A stretch of DNA of 64,000 nt from Pseudoalteromonas phenolica (GTDB taxonomy: Bacteria; Pseudomonadota; Gammaproteobacteria; Enterobacterales; Alteromonadaceae): contig NZ_PPSW01000025.1 of NCBI RefSeq assembly GCF_005876835.1, forward strand, positions 62,001-126,000, in the 5' to 3' direction. Shown here piece after piece: positions 1-9,943 of the stretch. Position numbers and translations under genes: made by a program. The notes beneath the pieces are model-generated. The model made no database searches, was not told the DNA's origin, and saw only the letters and a list, made by a program, of their open reading frames with translations. Position 1 is the stretch's first letter, and every line of letters begins with the position of its first letter.

Positions 1-338
1 AGCGCTTTGGCCGTGTGGGTGATTCGCCGATAATAGGGGCGGGTACATTTGCTGATAACCGCTCTTGTGCTGTTTCGGCGACTGGTCATGGCGAGTATTT
101 TATTCGTTACAGCGTTGCCAGTGATATTTGTGCAAGAGTCGAGTATCAAGGTAAGTCAATTGAACAAGCGGGTAAAGAAGTGATCAACGATGTTCTCATG
201 CCTATCGGTGGTACAGGTGGTGTGATCATTGTGGACACCAAAGGCAATATCAGTATGCCATTTAATACCAAAGGTATGTATCGAGCCAGTAAGTCTTCAT
301 CACAAGATACTCAGATAGGTATTTTCAAAGACGATTAA
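1..338 (+). CDS. iaaA: Isoaspartyl peptidase / L-asparaginase, C-terminal part (5' end outside window)
   Basis: Only the last ~112 residues are present, reading in frame from base 3 to a TAA at 336-338. The opening residues RFGRVGDSPIIGAG match the segment that follows the autocleavage threonine in plant-type asparaginases (Ntn hydrolases). These enzymes split into alpha and beta chains and hydrolyse beta-aspartyl dipeptides and L-asparagine. The GHGE stretch and the GGTGG stretch near the end also fit the beta subunit. The catalytic threonine itself lies upstream and cannot be checked. A hairpin with a T run follows the stop. The family is clear; whether peptide or asparagine is the main substrate is not visible. 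Confidence 0.85.
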   Translation, partial: RFGRVGDSPIIGAGTFADNRSCAVSATGHGEYFIRYSVASDICARVEYQGKSIEQAGKEVINDVLMPIGGTGGVIIVDTKGNISMPFNTKGMYRASKSSSQDTQIGIFKDD

Positions 339-374
339 CCGTTAATTTTTTGAAAATACAGGCAACTCCATGAT

Positions 375-406
375 AGCCAGCTATATTTAATTTAGCTGGC
401 TTTTTT
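375..406 (+). terminator. Rho-independent terminator after iaaA
   Basis: A perfect 9-bp stem (AGCCAGCTA / TAGCTGGCT) with a 9-nt loop is followed by a run of T. It lies between the iaaA stop and the CBS-protein start, so it separates the two transcripts. Confidence 0.8.
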
Positions 407-420
407 AATGGAGCGAAATA

Positions 421-849
421 ATGCATTCAATCAAAGTAAAAGACTATCTAAATCATCGTCCAGTTACCTTCTCTCAAGATATGCGCATAGAAGCTGCAGT
501 AGAAAAACTATTGCAAAGTGGTCAGTCGGGTGGCCCCGTTATTGATGAGAATAAGAAAGTAATAGGTTTTTTGTCAGAGCAAGATTGCTTAAAAAAAATG
601 TTAGAAGCAACTTATCAAAACGAGTCTCACAGTGTGGTGTCTGATGTCATGAATGCCGAGCCTTTTTGCGTTTCGGCTGATGACAGCATTGTACAAATGG
701 CCGACAGAATGACTGTGAACACCCCAAAACTGTATCCGGTTTGTGATAGTGATGGTATTTTAGTTGGGGTAATTACTCGAGCACATGTTTTGTTAGCACT
801 TGATAAACATCTGCATGATAATTATGAGTCCGGTCATCGATATGTGTAA
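421..849 (+). CDS. Two-CBS-domain protein
   Basis: The 142-aa soluble protein consists of a tandem pair of CBS domains (about residues 8-65 and 75-135), with the typical GGPVIDENKKVIGFLSEQD and VCDSDGILVGVITR segments. CBS pairs bind adenine nucleotides or related ligands and act as energy or ligand sensors, but here no effector domain is attached, so the partner is unknown. The ATG is preceded by GGAG at spacing 6-7. It stands alone, with the upstream terminator of iaaA on one side and hrpA on the other. A second small CBS protein is encoded at 47803-48402 on the other strand. Confidence 0.85.
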   Translation: MHSIKVKDYLNHRPVTFSQDMRIEAAVEKLLQSGQSGGPVIDENKKVIGFLSEQDCLKKMLEATYQNESHSVVSDVMNAEPFCVSADDSIVQMADRMTVNTPKLYPVCDSDGILVGVITRAHVLLALDKHLHDNYESGHRYV

Positions 850-964
850 TTTGCACGCATAGCGATAGATTAAATAATCGTTCAATAGAACAACAACTTC
901 AGTAATAGGCTCAGTAAACGGTTTTTGATATACTTGCCGCTGTTTTATTTTTTAAAAGAGTGTC

Positions 965-3900
965 GTGGAAGTGAGTGTAGGACCGCTATTTACTGAGCTA
1001 AAAACTTGCCTTAAGAAAGATCAGTTTATTTTTAAAAAACGCCTGCATGGTGTTAAAAAAATAAATGACGAGAATAAACAAAACAAAGTTATTGCTTCAA
1101 TTAAGAAAGATATTGAGGCCAGTCAGTCGTTGCGTGTTACTCGCTTAGAAAACCTGCCAAAAGTAGATTACCCAGAGCAACTTCCTGTAAGCCAGAAAAA
1201 AGACGAAATAAAAAAAGCCATTGCTGAAAATCAAGTTGTAATTGTGGCGGGTGAAACGGGCTCGGGTAAAACCACACAGTTACCTAAAATTTGTTTAGAG
1301 CTAGGCCGTGGTGTTGACGGCTATATTGGTCATACTCAGCCTCGTCGATTAGCAGCAAGAAGCGTTGCAAATCGTATTGCCGAAGAACTGAATTGTGATT
1401 TAGGTGAAGAGGTTGGTTTTAAAATTCGATTTAGCGATCAGGTTGGCGACAACTCGTACGTTAAACTGATGACCGATGGTATTTTGTTGGCGGAAATTCA
1501 GAACGATCGTTATTTGAATCAGTACGATACGATTATTATTGATGAAGCCCACGAAAGAAGCCTTAACATTGATTTCATCTTGGGTTATTTAAAAAACCTG
1601 TTGCCTAAGCGTCCTGATCTAAAAGTTATTATTACATCAGCAACCATCGACCCTGAACGTTTTTCAAAACACTTTAATAATGCACCTATCATTGAAGTAT
1701 CGGGTAGAACATACCCAGTTGAAGTAAGATATAGGCCAACACTTGATTTAGCTGGCAATGAAAGCGAAGCAGAAAACGACCAACTGCAAGGTATTTTTGA
1801 TGCGGTTGATGAGTTATGTGCCGAAGGTCCTGGTGATATTCTTATTTTCATGAATGGTGAAAGAGAGATCAGAGATACCGCCGATGCGCTAGGTAAGCGA
1901 AATTTAAAGGGCGTAGAAGTCTTACCGTTATACGCCAGACTCTCAAATGCGGAGCAAAACCGTATTTTTGCCGCGCACAGTCATCGACGAATTGTCTTAT
2001 CAACCAACGTAGCTGAAACATCACTGACTGTACCTGGTATTCGTTATGTGATTGACCCAGGTACTGCACGTATTAGCCGTTACAGCTACCGAACAAAAGT
2101 ACAGCGTTTACCTATCGAGGCCATTTCACAAGCCAGTGCTAACCAGCGAAAAGGCCGCTGTGGTCGTGTGGCTTCAGGTATTTGTATTCGTCTGTATTCA
2201 GAAGAAGACTTTTTAGGTCGTCCTGAGTTTACCGATCCTGAAATCCTTCGTACTAACTTAGCATCGGTTATTTTACAAATGCTTGGCCTAGGGCTTGGCG
2301 ATATCAGTGAATTTCCGTTTGTACAGGCACCTGATAGCCGTAATATTAATGACGGTATTGCCTTACTCGAAGAGCTTGAAGCCGTTCATCCTTCAAAAAG
2401 AAGACAGCAGACTAAGCTTACTCAATCTGGTCGAGCCTTGAGCCGCTTACCGATTGATCCTCGCTTGGCGAAAATGGTGTTGTCTGCTGAAAAGCTGGGC
2501 GCATTGCGTGAAGTCATCGTCATAGTTGCTGCTTTATCGATTCAAGATCCAAGAGAGCGCCCGCAAGATAAAAAAGGTGCATCAGATGAAAAACATGAGC
2601 GCTTTGCGCATCCTGATTCTGATTTCTTAGCATTCTTAAATTTATGGTATTACTTAGAGCAACAACAAGAAGAGTTAAGCCGTAGCCAATTCAGAAAGCT
2701 TTGTCAGAAAGAGTTCTTAGCCTACATGCGTATTCGTGAGTGGCAAGATATTGTTTATCAGTTAACCACAGTCTGTGAAGAAATGGGGATTAAGCTTACT
2801 GATAATCAGGCTGAAGTAGATAACGTTCATCAAGCTTTGCTCAGCGGTATGTTGAGTCATATTGGTTTTAAAGATGAAAAGCAGGTCTATAAAGGGGCGC
2901 GTAATAGCCAATTTCATATATTCCCAGGTTCTAGCCTTTTCAAAAAGTCGCCAAAGTGGTTGATGTCAGCAGAATTGGTTGAAACCAGTAAGCTGTATGC
3001 CCGCATGAATGCGAAAATTGATGTGACTTGGGTACCACCGATTGCACAACATTTAGTGAAGCGAAGTTTCAGCGAGCCTCACTGGGAGAAAAAGCCAGGC
3101 TGTGTGATTGCTTACGAGCAGCAAAGTCTGTATGGCATGATTATCGTCTCTAAGAAGCGTACCGTATATAGTCAAATTGACCCCGTTGTCAGCCGCGAAT
3201 TATTCATTAAAGAAGCGCTGATTGCAGATCAACTTGGCCAACAAGAAGGCTTTTTGAAATATAACCAAGATCTAATTGATGAAATCCACACGCTTGAGAA
3301 AAAAGCCCGTCGTAGAGATATCTTAGTCGACGAAATTACTTTGTTTGAGTTCTACGATGAGAAAATTCCGCAAGAAGTAAATAACCGTGCTGCGTTCAAC
3401 CATTGGTGGAAAAAACAAAAGCAAAAAGATAAGTGCTACTTGCATATGTCTCGAGACTATTTGATGCAGCATGGTGCGGAGCAGATCACTGAGTTTGATT
3501 ATCCTGATACTTGGCAACAAGGTAATTTAATTCTGCCGTTGAGTTATCATTTTGAGCCGGGACAGCCTGTTGACGGTGTTACGGTTAATATTCCTTTGGC
3601 ACTGCTTAACCAGGTTCAAGATGAAGGGTTTGACTGGCATATTCCTGCACTCAGACATGAACTTATATGTGGTCTCATCAAAAGCCTGCCGAAAACGTTA
3701 AGAAGAAATTTTGTTCCTGCACCAAATTACGCTGATGCAGTTTTAGCGAGTGTTGAGCCGATGCAAGGGCGTTTAATTGATGCACTTAGCAATCGTTTAC
3801 TGAAAATGACAGGGGTTCGTGTTGCTGAAGAGCAATGGGATACCAGCACGTTAGATACGCATTTAGTGATGCAATTTGAAGTCGTTGATGAGAAAAATAA

Positions 3901-4855
3901 GGTTTTAGCTCACGGTAAAGATTTGCTGAAATTAAAAGCGCAATTACAAGGTCAAGTAACAAGTACACTGTCTAAAGTGGCAGAGCAGGGTATTGAACAA
4001 AGCGATCTCACTCAATGGGAGTTTGGTGAGTTACCAAAAGAGTACACTAAGAAGCAGGGTAACTATGAAATCAAAGCATTCCCTGCGTTGGTAGATAAAA
4101 AGTCCAGTGCTGCCATTGAATTATTCGATAATGAATTAAAAGCACAAGCTGCGCATCAGCAAGGGTTAAGGAGACTGGTGTTATTAAATGTACCGTCACC
4201 AATTAAATACTTGCAGCAGCATTTACCAAACAAGGCCAAACTGGGCTTGTATTTTAACCCATTTGGTAAAATACAAGATTTAATTGATGACTGTATTGCT
4301 TCTGGAGTGGATGCCTTACTACAAAAACATGGTGATATTCGAGATGAGCAAGCGTTTGAGCAGGTAAAAGAATTTATCCGTGGTGAGCTGGGTGATGCGG
4401 TAGTTGAAATTGCTACTCAGGTAGAACAAGTGTTGAGCGTTGCGCACGCCATAAATAAGCGTATGAAAGGCAAGGTTGACTTAACCATGATCACAGCACA
4501 TGGCGACATTAAATCCCAGCTTGAATCTTTAGTCTTTAGAGGGTTTGTGAGTAAACACGGTGCTGAGAAACTCAATGATTTACTGCGTTATATGAAAGCC
4601 ATTGAGCGTCGTTTAGAAAAGCTGCCTGTTGATCCAAATAGAGACAGATTGTGTACATTAGAGTTAGATAAAGTATCTCAAGAGTATCAGAAAAAACTGG
4701 CGAAAATTCCAAAAGGTTTGCCGGTTCCAAAAGAGCTTGAAAATATTTTTTGGATGCAGCAGGAACTAAGAGTGTCTTTGTTTGCTCAAACATTAGGGAC
4801 ACCTTACGCAATTTCTGCTAAGCGTGTTCTTAATGCACTTAAAGAGTGTGATTAA
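965..4855 (+). CDS. hrpA: ATP-dependent RNA helicase HrpA (DEAH box)
   Basis: The 1296-aa length is almost that of E. coli HrpA (1300 aa). The protein carries Walker A GETGSGKTT near residue 96, the DEAH box DEAHERS near 193, the SAT motif, and the QRKGRCGR motif VI, followed by the helicase-associated, OB-fold and long DUF3418 C-terminal regions. HrpA is a DEAH/RHA helicase; in E. coli it has been linked to fimbrial mRNA processing and to rescue of stalled or collided ribosomes. The start is a GTG at 965 with AAAAGAG upstream. The gene is monocistronic by spacing. Confidence 0.95.
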   Translation: MEVSVGPLFTELKTCLKKDQFIFKKRLHGVKKINDENKQNKVIASIKKDIEASQSLRVTRLENLPKVDYPEQLPVSQKKDEIKKAIAENQVVIVAGETGSGKTTQLPKICLELGRGVDGYIGHTQPRRLAARSVANRIAEELNCDLGEEVGFKIRFSDQVGDNSYVKLMTDGILLAEIQNDRYLNQYDTIIIDEAHERSLNIDFILGYLKNLLPKRPDLKVIITSATIDPERFSKHFNNAPIIEVSGRTYPVEVRYRPTLDLAGNESEAENDQLQGIFDAVDELCAEGPGDILIFMNGEREIRDTADALGKRNLKGVEVLPLYARLSNAEQNRIFAAHSHRRIVLSTNVAETSLTVPGIRYVIDPGTARISRYSYRTKVQRLPIEAISQASANQRKGRCGRVASGICIRLYSEEDFLGRPEFTDPEILRTNLASVILQMLGLGLGDISEFPFVQAPDSRNINDGIALLEELEAVHPSKRRQQTKLTQSGRALSRLPIDPRLAKMVLSAEKLGALREVIVIVAALSIQDPRERPQDKKGASDEKHERFAHPDSDFLAFLNLWYYLEQQQEELSRSQFRKLCQKEFLAYMRIREWQDIVYQLTTVCEEMGIKLTDNQAEVDNVHQALLSGMLSHIGFKDEKQVYKGARNSQFHIFPGSSLFKKSPKWLMSAELVETSKLYARMNAKIDVTWVPPIAQHLVKRSFSEPHWEKKPGCVIAYEQQSLYGMIIVSKKRTVYSQIDPVVSRELFIKEALIADQLGQQEGFLKYNQDLIDEIHTLEKKARRRDILVDEITLFEFYDEKIPQEVNNRAAFNHWWKKQKQKDKCYLHMSRDYLMQHGAEQITEFDYPDTWQQGNLILPLSYHFEPGQPVDGVTVNIPLALLNQVQDEGFDWHIPALRHELICGLIKSLPKTLRRNFVPAPNYADAVLASVEPMQGRLIDALSNRLLKMTGVRVAEEQWDTSTLDTHLVMQFEVVDEKNKVLAHGKDLLKLKAQLQGQVTSTLSKVAEQGIEQSDLTQWEFGELPKEYTKKQGNYEIKAFPALVDKKSSAAIELFDNELKAQAAHQQGLRRLVLLNVPSPIKYLQQHLPNKAKLGLYFNPFGKIQDLIDDCIASGVDALLQKHGDIRDEQAFEQVKEFIRGELGDAVVEIATQVEQVLSVAHAINKRMKGKVDLTMITAHGDIKSQLESLVFRGFVSKHGAEKLNDLLRYMKAIERRLEKLPVDPNRDRLCTLELDKVSQEYQKKLAKIPKGLPVPKELENIFWMQQELRVSLFAQTLGTPYAISAKRVLNALKECD

Positions 4856-4912
4856 TTGTCAATCCGCCTTGCAATTTGAGCTAGGCGAATTACCTTAATA
4901 AGAGGAACTAAA

Positions 4913-5326
4913 TTGAGTATTGAAAAGGAAGTAGCATTGCCAATGACAACTCAAGTAAAAGCAAAACCAACGCCGCATGTGTTGGTGGTTGATGATGAAT
5001 ATTTTAATTTTGAAATGCTCACCACAGCGCTATCGAGTAACTTTGAGCTCAGTTATGCTGACTCAGGCAAGTCATGTTTGTCATCGGCTATCGCGAACCC
5101 ACCTGATGCTATTTTACTAGATGTCTGTATGCCTGGTCTTGATGGCTATGACACTTGTCGGCTATTGAAAAATACGCCAGAAACAAAAGACATTCCAATA
5201 GTTATGCTATCAGGGCTTGAGTCTGAGCAAGAGCAACAAGCCGGATTCGAAGCAGGGTGCGACGCCTACGTAGTGAAACCTTTTTCAATGCAACAATTAC
5301 TAGAAAAACTAAAATCAATGGTTTAG
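4913..5326 (+). CDS. Receiver-only response regulator (CheY-like)
   Basis: The 137-aa protein is a single REC domain: acidic pair VVDDE near residue 28, phospho-acceptor Asp70 in LLDVCMPG, and Lys122 in the VVKPF motif. There is no output domain, so signalling must go through a protein partner. The best start is a TTG at 4913 because AGAGG lies 7 nt upstream; an ATG at 4943 lacks such a site. The stop is 9 nt before the PilZ gene, so the two are almost certainly co-transcribed. This suggests a phosphorelay linked to c-di-GMP or surface behaviour, but the cognate kinase is not nearby. Confidence 0.88.
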   Translation: MSIEKEVALPMTTQVKAKPTPHVLVVDDEYFNFEMLTTALSSNFELSYADSGKSCLSSAIANPPDAILLDVCMPGLDGYDTCRLLKNTPETKDIPIVMLSGLESEQEQQAGFEAGCDAYVVKPFSMQQLLEKLKSMV

Positions 5327-5335
5327 GAGTACTCT

Positions 5336-5626
5336 ATGTTGCACGAAGATAAACGCCGCTTTATGCGTATGATGGTTAATGCTGAGGCAAAAATTTCAGT
5401 TTTAGAACAACAGCTCAATCTGGTTGGTAAATGCTTAGATTTGAGTGCGACAGGTCTTTCCATTGAGGTTGAACAACCATTAGAAGTCGACACCATACTA
5501 GATATTCATATTGACTCAAGCAGTGCCAGTATTCCACCTTTGAATGCCCACACTAAGGTTGTGCGTTGTGCGCAAGATGAGCAAGGTCAATATGTGTTAG
5601 GTGTTGAAATCGTTCAATTTAACTAA
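5336..5626 (+). CDS. PilZ-domain protein (probable c-di-GMP binding)
   Basis: The 96-aa protein begins with KRRFMRM, which holds the RxxxR half of the PilZ c-di-GMP site, and carries DLSATGLSIE, the D/NxSxxG half, near residue 38. Both ligand motifs are therefore intact. It is a stand-alone PilZ domain without membrane segments, expected to be a cytoplasmic adaptor. It follows the receiver-only protein by 9 nt with a GGAG site, implying a two-gene operon. The downstream target (motility, adhesion or polysaccharide) is not shown by the sequence. Confidence 0.85.
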   Translation: MLHEDKRRFMRMMVNAEAKISVLEQQLNLVGKCLDLSATGLSIEVEQPLEVDTILDIHIDSSSASIPPLNAHTKVVRCAQDEQGQYVLGVEIVQFN

Positions 5627-5691
5627 GAATATTCTTTCTTTGATGCTGGTGATTGAAGATGCTTCTTAAACTCTCAATCACCAAATCTTAC

Positions 5692-8600
5692 TTAAAACGT
5701 TTCTTTTAACAAACCGAGTAATTCTTGCACACTTAGTGCATCTATTGCATTCCCCTCATCAAGTAACTTATCCGCAAGTTCTTTTTTATGCTCATGTAGG
5801 GCGAGGATTTTTTCTTCAATGGTTTGTTCTGCGACTAAGCGATAAACCGTGACAGGCTTAGTCTGGCCAATGCGGTGCGCGCGATCAGAAGCTTGGGCCT
5901 CAACCGCGGGGTTCCACCACGGATCAAGATGGATAACATAATCAGCTGCGGTAAGGTTTAATCCTGAGCCACCAGCTTTTAAGCTTATTAAGAATATTTC
6001 GCCTTCACCACGTTGGAACGCGTTAACACTGTGTTTGCGTTGCTCCGCAGGTGTTGCACCATCTATATAGTGAAAAGGTATTTGCTGTGCCTCTAATAGT
6101 GCTTTAACCGCTTGCAAGCTACCAATGAATTGACTGAATATCAGTGCTTTGTGTTTATTTTCTCTGAGCTCAACCAGCAACATAGTTAGTTGCTTTAACT
6201 TTGAACTTTCGATGTCGGTATCTGGTGATACCAAAGTGGGGTTACTACACGCTTGTCTTAGCTTGGTTAGCTCAGCAAAAATCTGCATGCGCTGTGTTGC
6301 TATACTTTGCTCTTTTTGAATTGTAGCCAGTTTCTCGACGGCATTGACTCTTATTGCTTCATATAAATGTCTTTCTTGCTCATTGAGCGGCACGTGAACA
6401 TCTATATGTGTGCGTGGCGGCAGCTCAGTTAATACCTCAGATTTTAGTCGTCTGAGAATAAAAGGTTTAAGTAGAGTTTTTAAACCAAAGGCGGCTTTTT
6501 TGCCCTTTATTGGGTCTTCGTCACTTTGCTCAATAGGTTGAGCGAAACGGCGGTTAAAGGTTTTTAAGTTGCCTAATAGCCCGGGGTTTACAAATCTAAA
6601 TAAGCTCCACAGTTCACTTAAATTGTTTTCAAGCGGCGTACCTGTGGTAATCATTCTAAAATCGGCTTTTAAAGCGCAAGCAGCTTGTGTTCTTTGCGAT
6701 AACGGGTTTTTAAGTGCTTGTGCTTCATCAGCCACAATTGTTTGCCAGTTAATGGGTTTAAGTATATCAATATGACGCTGTAACATGGCATAGCTGATAA
6801 TCAAGCATTCATTGCCAGTGAGCGCTCCAACAAATTCAGCCGTAGGGTTGTCCGCAAAGTTGAAAACACTCAGAGTGGGTGTAAATTTTTTTGCTTCTTG
6901 TTGCCAATTAAAACAGACCGAAGTAGGCGCAATAATCAACGTTGGCCCCTGTGATGCGCGAGCTTGGATCACAGCTAGCGCTTGTAATGTTTTACCTAAG
7001 CCCATGTCATCCGCTAAACATGCGCCTGCACCCCAATGAGCTAACTTCATCGCCCACTGAAAGCCTTCAATTTGGTAGTGGCGTAAATCGGCATTTAAAT
7101 AAGGCGAAAGCTTGGGTTGCAACTTTTCAGCTTCAAACATACGCTGGGTTTGTTGTTCCCAGCTATGCAAGGTTTTCATGCGCATACCAGACATGGCTTC
7201 ATTGATCACTTTGCCTGCAAGTGGATGAAACTGTCCGTGCTCGCTAGCCATATTGATGGTATCGAGTCGAGCTTTTAGTTGCTCTGACAAGCACAGTACT
7301 TGAGCAGACTCTAGCTTGATAAAGCGGCTACCACTTTGTTCGGCTAACTGCAGTAAATGCTTAACAGCTATTACTTTGCCATCATCTAGTTGTAGCCCAC
7401 CTTGTAAATTAAACCATTCGTTTTGACGGTACATTGCAAGCTGTAAATGCTGCGTTTGCAGCTCTGGTGATAAAGAAAGGGTTTTACCTTTCGGCCATCG
7501 TAATAATAAAGGCAATGAGGCCTGCTCTTGTTTGCTGATCTCTTCGAGCTTTAATAACACTTCATACGCATCTTGAGATACTGACACTTTAAGCTGGTTA
7601 TCTGTCATCGCCTGAAAGGCGGGGCAGAGTACATCTAAACGTTCAAGTAACTGCTGTTCAAGCGCTAAATTTCGAGATGTGCTTAGCCGCTCATGATTTA
7701 TTAATGCAGAGATATGCTTTGCGCCGATAGCCGGTTTAAAAGCAGGACCTTCTTCACCTAATGGCATCACGATACATGTAAACACTAAACCCTCTTGATA
7801 GGGTTGTATGTTGATGACGAGTTTATTATTCGTAGTAATTAGTTTGGTGGTTGATGTTTGGCTATCTGCTTCTGATTTATTGTCTAAACTACTTTGAATA
7901 TCAATCAAAGGCGCTATGGCTTGCACACTTTGCAACAGCTCAGCTTCTGCTGAAATAGGCAAAACAAGCCCTTCTTCGCGGATAATGCGAGCTACTTTTA
8001 AATGCTCGGTTTCAAAGGTGCTAAAGCCATATTCATCAGACTGTATTTGATAAAAAGAGAAAACAGGGGCTTCGCGTTCTAATGATTTGGGTAAATGACT
8101 GATTGAAACATGGATCTCTTGTTGATGCTTGTCGATTAGCACAGCGGGGGAGTGCTCAGAAATACTGATTGGCATCGTAAAGTCATCGTTGAGATAAATG
8201 TTCGGTGCGCCTTTGATTGCCCTGAGGGCTTTAAGACCCGTTAACTGATACTGAGTGCCTATACCTCGATAATCTTCAAAAGCAAGCTTTTCAATAGCTT
8301 GAATGATGGTTTTGTCTTTTACAGTTAAGCAGTTTAATGAACTTGATGATTCTACTAACCGTTTGGCTGAAATTGGCTTTCCATTACTCCAACCTTGAGC
8401 CGACCTACTTTGTATTCGTGCAGTGAAGTAGGAATGCTCATCTGCAAAGTGTAATTCCCAGATTAATCGCTCATCGCTATTTGATTGAGCACTATCGGGT
8501 TTAGATAGATTAGTAAGCGCTTTCAGTTGCGATAAAGCTCTATCCCATCTTGGCTTGGCTTTAATGCTTTGGGTAAAATCAATCGTAAGTGGTGTCGATT

Positions 8601-9879
8601 CATGACGTAACTGACGAGCAAGATTAGCAAATAGAGTCAGCTCGCCTTGATCAAAATTGCTCACGAGCGTATTCACTTGTTCTCTATTTAAATTTTCAGT
8701 TTTAGCAGTCCAACACTGAGCGTAGAGGGTGAGCAAAGCCGCGATATTCTCTGAAAATACCGAGTGTTTAACGTTGTTTATTACGTCATTTAAATAAGCA
8801 GGTTCTGCCTTCTGAATAGCTTGAGTCAGCTCAATGAATATAGACGCGATGAGTTTGTCGAATGAGTCTGAGTGCTTATTATTTTTCTGTTGTTTACACA
8901 ACTCAACGAGTTTTATCAGCTTACTTGGCTGATTGTCGGCACCTTGTAATAGCAGCGCAAACTTTTGGACTAACCCAAAGACGCCAAGTAAGTAGTCAGA
9001 CTTTTTACCGTAGAGCTTATTTTTAAGTTTGATGGCTTGCTCGAATTCATCAACAGATTCTTTTATTTTTCCGTTGAACAAACTAATAGTAGCCAGTATT
9101 TGTCTGTGATACACCGACTTAGCTTCGCCAGCTAATAAGGCTGCTGCTTGTTTACATTCACCTTGGAGTACTAAATGCTCGCCGTAGAGCAATTTGAGTG
9201 GTAAAAATTGACAATCTTGGAGCACATTTTTTAGCAAACTCAGCGGGTAGCTGAGTGATGCGCCTTTTTGCTTTCTAAACGTTAACCAAGTCGCAAATGC
9301 TTGATATTGAATGCTTTCAGGCAGCTCTGTAAAAGCCGATTCGTTGAACGGCATAAAGCAACATTCAAGCAGAATTTGGTTTCTTTTATGGTCAATGAGT
9401 TGCGGGTTTTTATCCAGGCGAAGATGTTTTTCTAGGCTCTTAAATTCTTTGAGGTAGAAATAGTCGCGGGCGAGCCTTTGCTCATCTTGGAAGGTTTTCT
9501 CCCAATCATATAGCTGTAAAACGGGCACAACGTCTTCAGCGAGCTTTAGAATGGGTAAAAAGCTCCCTTGATAAATACTGAGCTCTGTTAATTTATTTGC
9601 TAGAAGCGGTTTGACCTTGTGAACATCGTCTTTTGCACTGAATAGTCCACTTTGCGCTAACACTTCAATATCTGGATTACTAAACCGTAATAAATTAGTA
9701 GGCCAATCAATTTGGGTTTGATTACTTAGCTTTCGGCAAAGCTGATTGATATGTCCACGACTCAAAGGCTTATAAACGACGGCCAATACCATCAACAGCT
9801 TTTGTTGTTCAATATTGAGTGTTTCGTATAGCTGAAACAATAGATTTTGTTGCTGTGCAGTATGTTCTGAAATAAGCAT
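5692..9879 (-). CDS. Large SNF2-family DEAD/DEAH helicase
   Basis: The 1395-aa protein has a full Snf2 motor in its C-terminal ~480 residues: Walker A ADDMGLGKT near residue 955, the DEAQ box, TGTPLENN, and the C-terminal lobe with GGSGLNLTAADYVIHLD and QASDRAHRIGQ. The N-terminal ~900 residues are mostly helical with TPR-like stretches (about 170-400) and then a beta-rich region. I see no clear SWIM zinc finger. Bacterial Snf2 proteins are DNA translocases that remodel nucleoprotein or RNA-polymerase complexes, but the role of this type is not established. The start lacks a good Shine-Dalgarno sequence, and smpB upstream has its own terminator. Confidence 0.85.
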   Translation of the reverse strand: MLISEHTAQQQNLLFQLYETLNIEQQKLLMVLAVVYKPLSRGHINQLCRKLSNQTQIDWPTNLLRFSNPDIEVLAQSGLFSAKDDVHKVKPLLANKLTELSIYQGSFLPILKLAEDVVPVLQLYDWEKTFQDEQRLARDYFYLKEFKSLEKHLRLDKNPQLIDHKRNQILLECCFMPFNESAFTELPESIQYQAFATWLTFRKQKGASLSYPLSLLKNVLQDCQFLPLKLLYGEHLVLQGECKQAAALLAGEAKSVYHRQILATISLFNGKIKESVDEFEQAIKLKNKLYGKKSDYLLGVFGLVQKFALLLQGADNQPSKLIKLVELCKQQKNNKHSDSFDKLIASIFIELTQAIQKAEPAYLNDVINNVKHSVFSENIAALLTLYAQCWTAKTENLNREQVNTLVSNFDQGELTLFANLARQLRHESTPLTIDFTQSIKAKPRWDRALSQLKALTNLSKPDSAQSNSDERLIWELHFADEHSYFTARIQSRSAQGWSNGKPISAKRLVESSSSLNCLTVKDKTIIQAIEKLAFEDYRGIGTQYQLTGLKALRAIKGAPNIYLNDDFTMPISISEHSPAVLIDKHQQEIHVSISHLPKSLEREAPVFSFYQIQSDEYGFSTFETEHLKVARIIREEGLVLPISAEAELLQSVQAIAPLIDIQSSLDNKSEADSQTSTTKLITTNNKLVINIQPYQEGLVFTCIVMPLGEEGPAFKPAIGAKHISALINHERLSTSRNLALEQQLLERLDVLCPAFQAMTDNQLKVSVSQDAYEVLLKLEEISKQEQASLPLLLRWPKGKTLSLSPELQTQHLQLAMYRQNEWFNLQGGLQLDDGKVIAVKHLLQLAEQSGSRFIKLESAQVLCLSEQLKARLDTINMASEHGQFHPLAGKVINEAMSGMRMKTLHSWEQQTQRMFEAEKLQPKLSPYLNADLRHYQIEGFQWAMKLAHWGAGACLADDMGLGKTLQALAVIQARASQGPTLIIAPTSVCFNWQQEAKKFTPTLSVFNFADNPTAEFVGALTGNECLIISYAMLQRHIDILKPINWQTIVADEAQALKNPLSQRTQAACALKADFRMITTGTPLENNLSELWSLFRFVNPGLLGNLKTFNRRFAQPIEQSDEDPIKGKKAAFGLKTLLKPFILRRLKSEVLTELPPRTHIDVHVPLNEQERHLYEAIRVNAVEKLATIQKEQSIATQRMQIFAELTKLRQACSNPTLVSPDTDIESSKLKQLTMLLVELRENKHKALIFSQFIGSLQAVKALLEAQQIPFHYIDGATPAEQRKHSVNAFQRGEGEIFLISLKAGGSGLNLTAADYVIHLDPWWNPAVEAQASDRAHRIGQTKPVTVYRLVAEQTIEEKILALHEHKKELADKLLDEGNAIDALSVQELLGLLKETF

Positions 9880-9900
9880 GTGGGTTTGGCGTCGTTTGAA

Positions 9901-9927
9901 AAAATAAACCCCAGCATGCTGGGGTTT
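9901..9927 (-). terminator. Terminator after smpB
   Basis: A perfect palindrome with CCCCAGC / GCTGGGG arms occupies 9906-9927. On the minus strand it continues into a T-rich run toward lower coordinates, as expected for a Rho-independent terminator ending the smpB transcript. Confidence 0.8.
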
Positions 9928-9943
9928 AGAGTAATTATATTGT

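Noticed and set aside
5692-9879. SNF2 protein as part of a phage-defence system
   Set aside because: Neighbours are housekeeping genes (smpB, PilZ) and no nuclease or methylase partner is adjacent.
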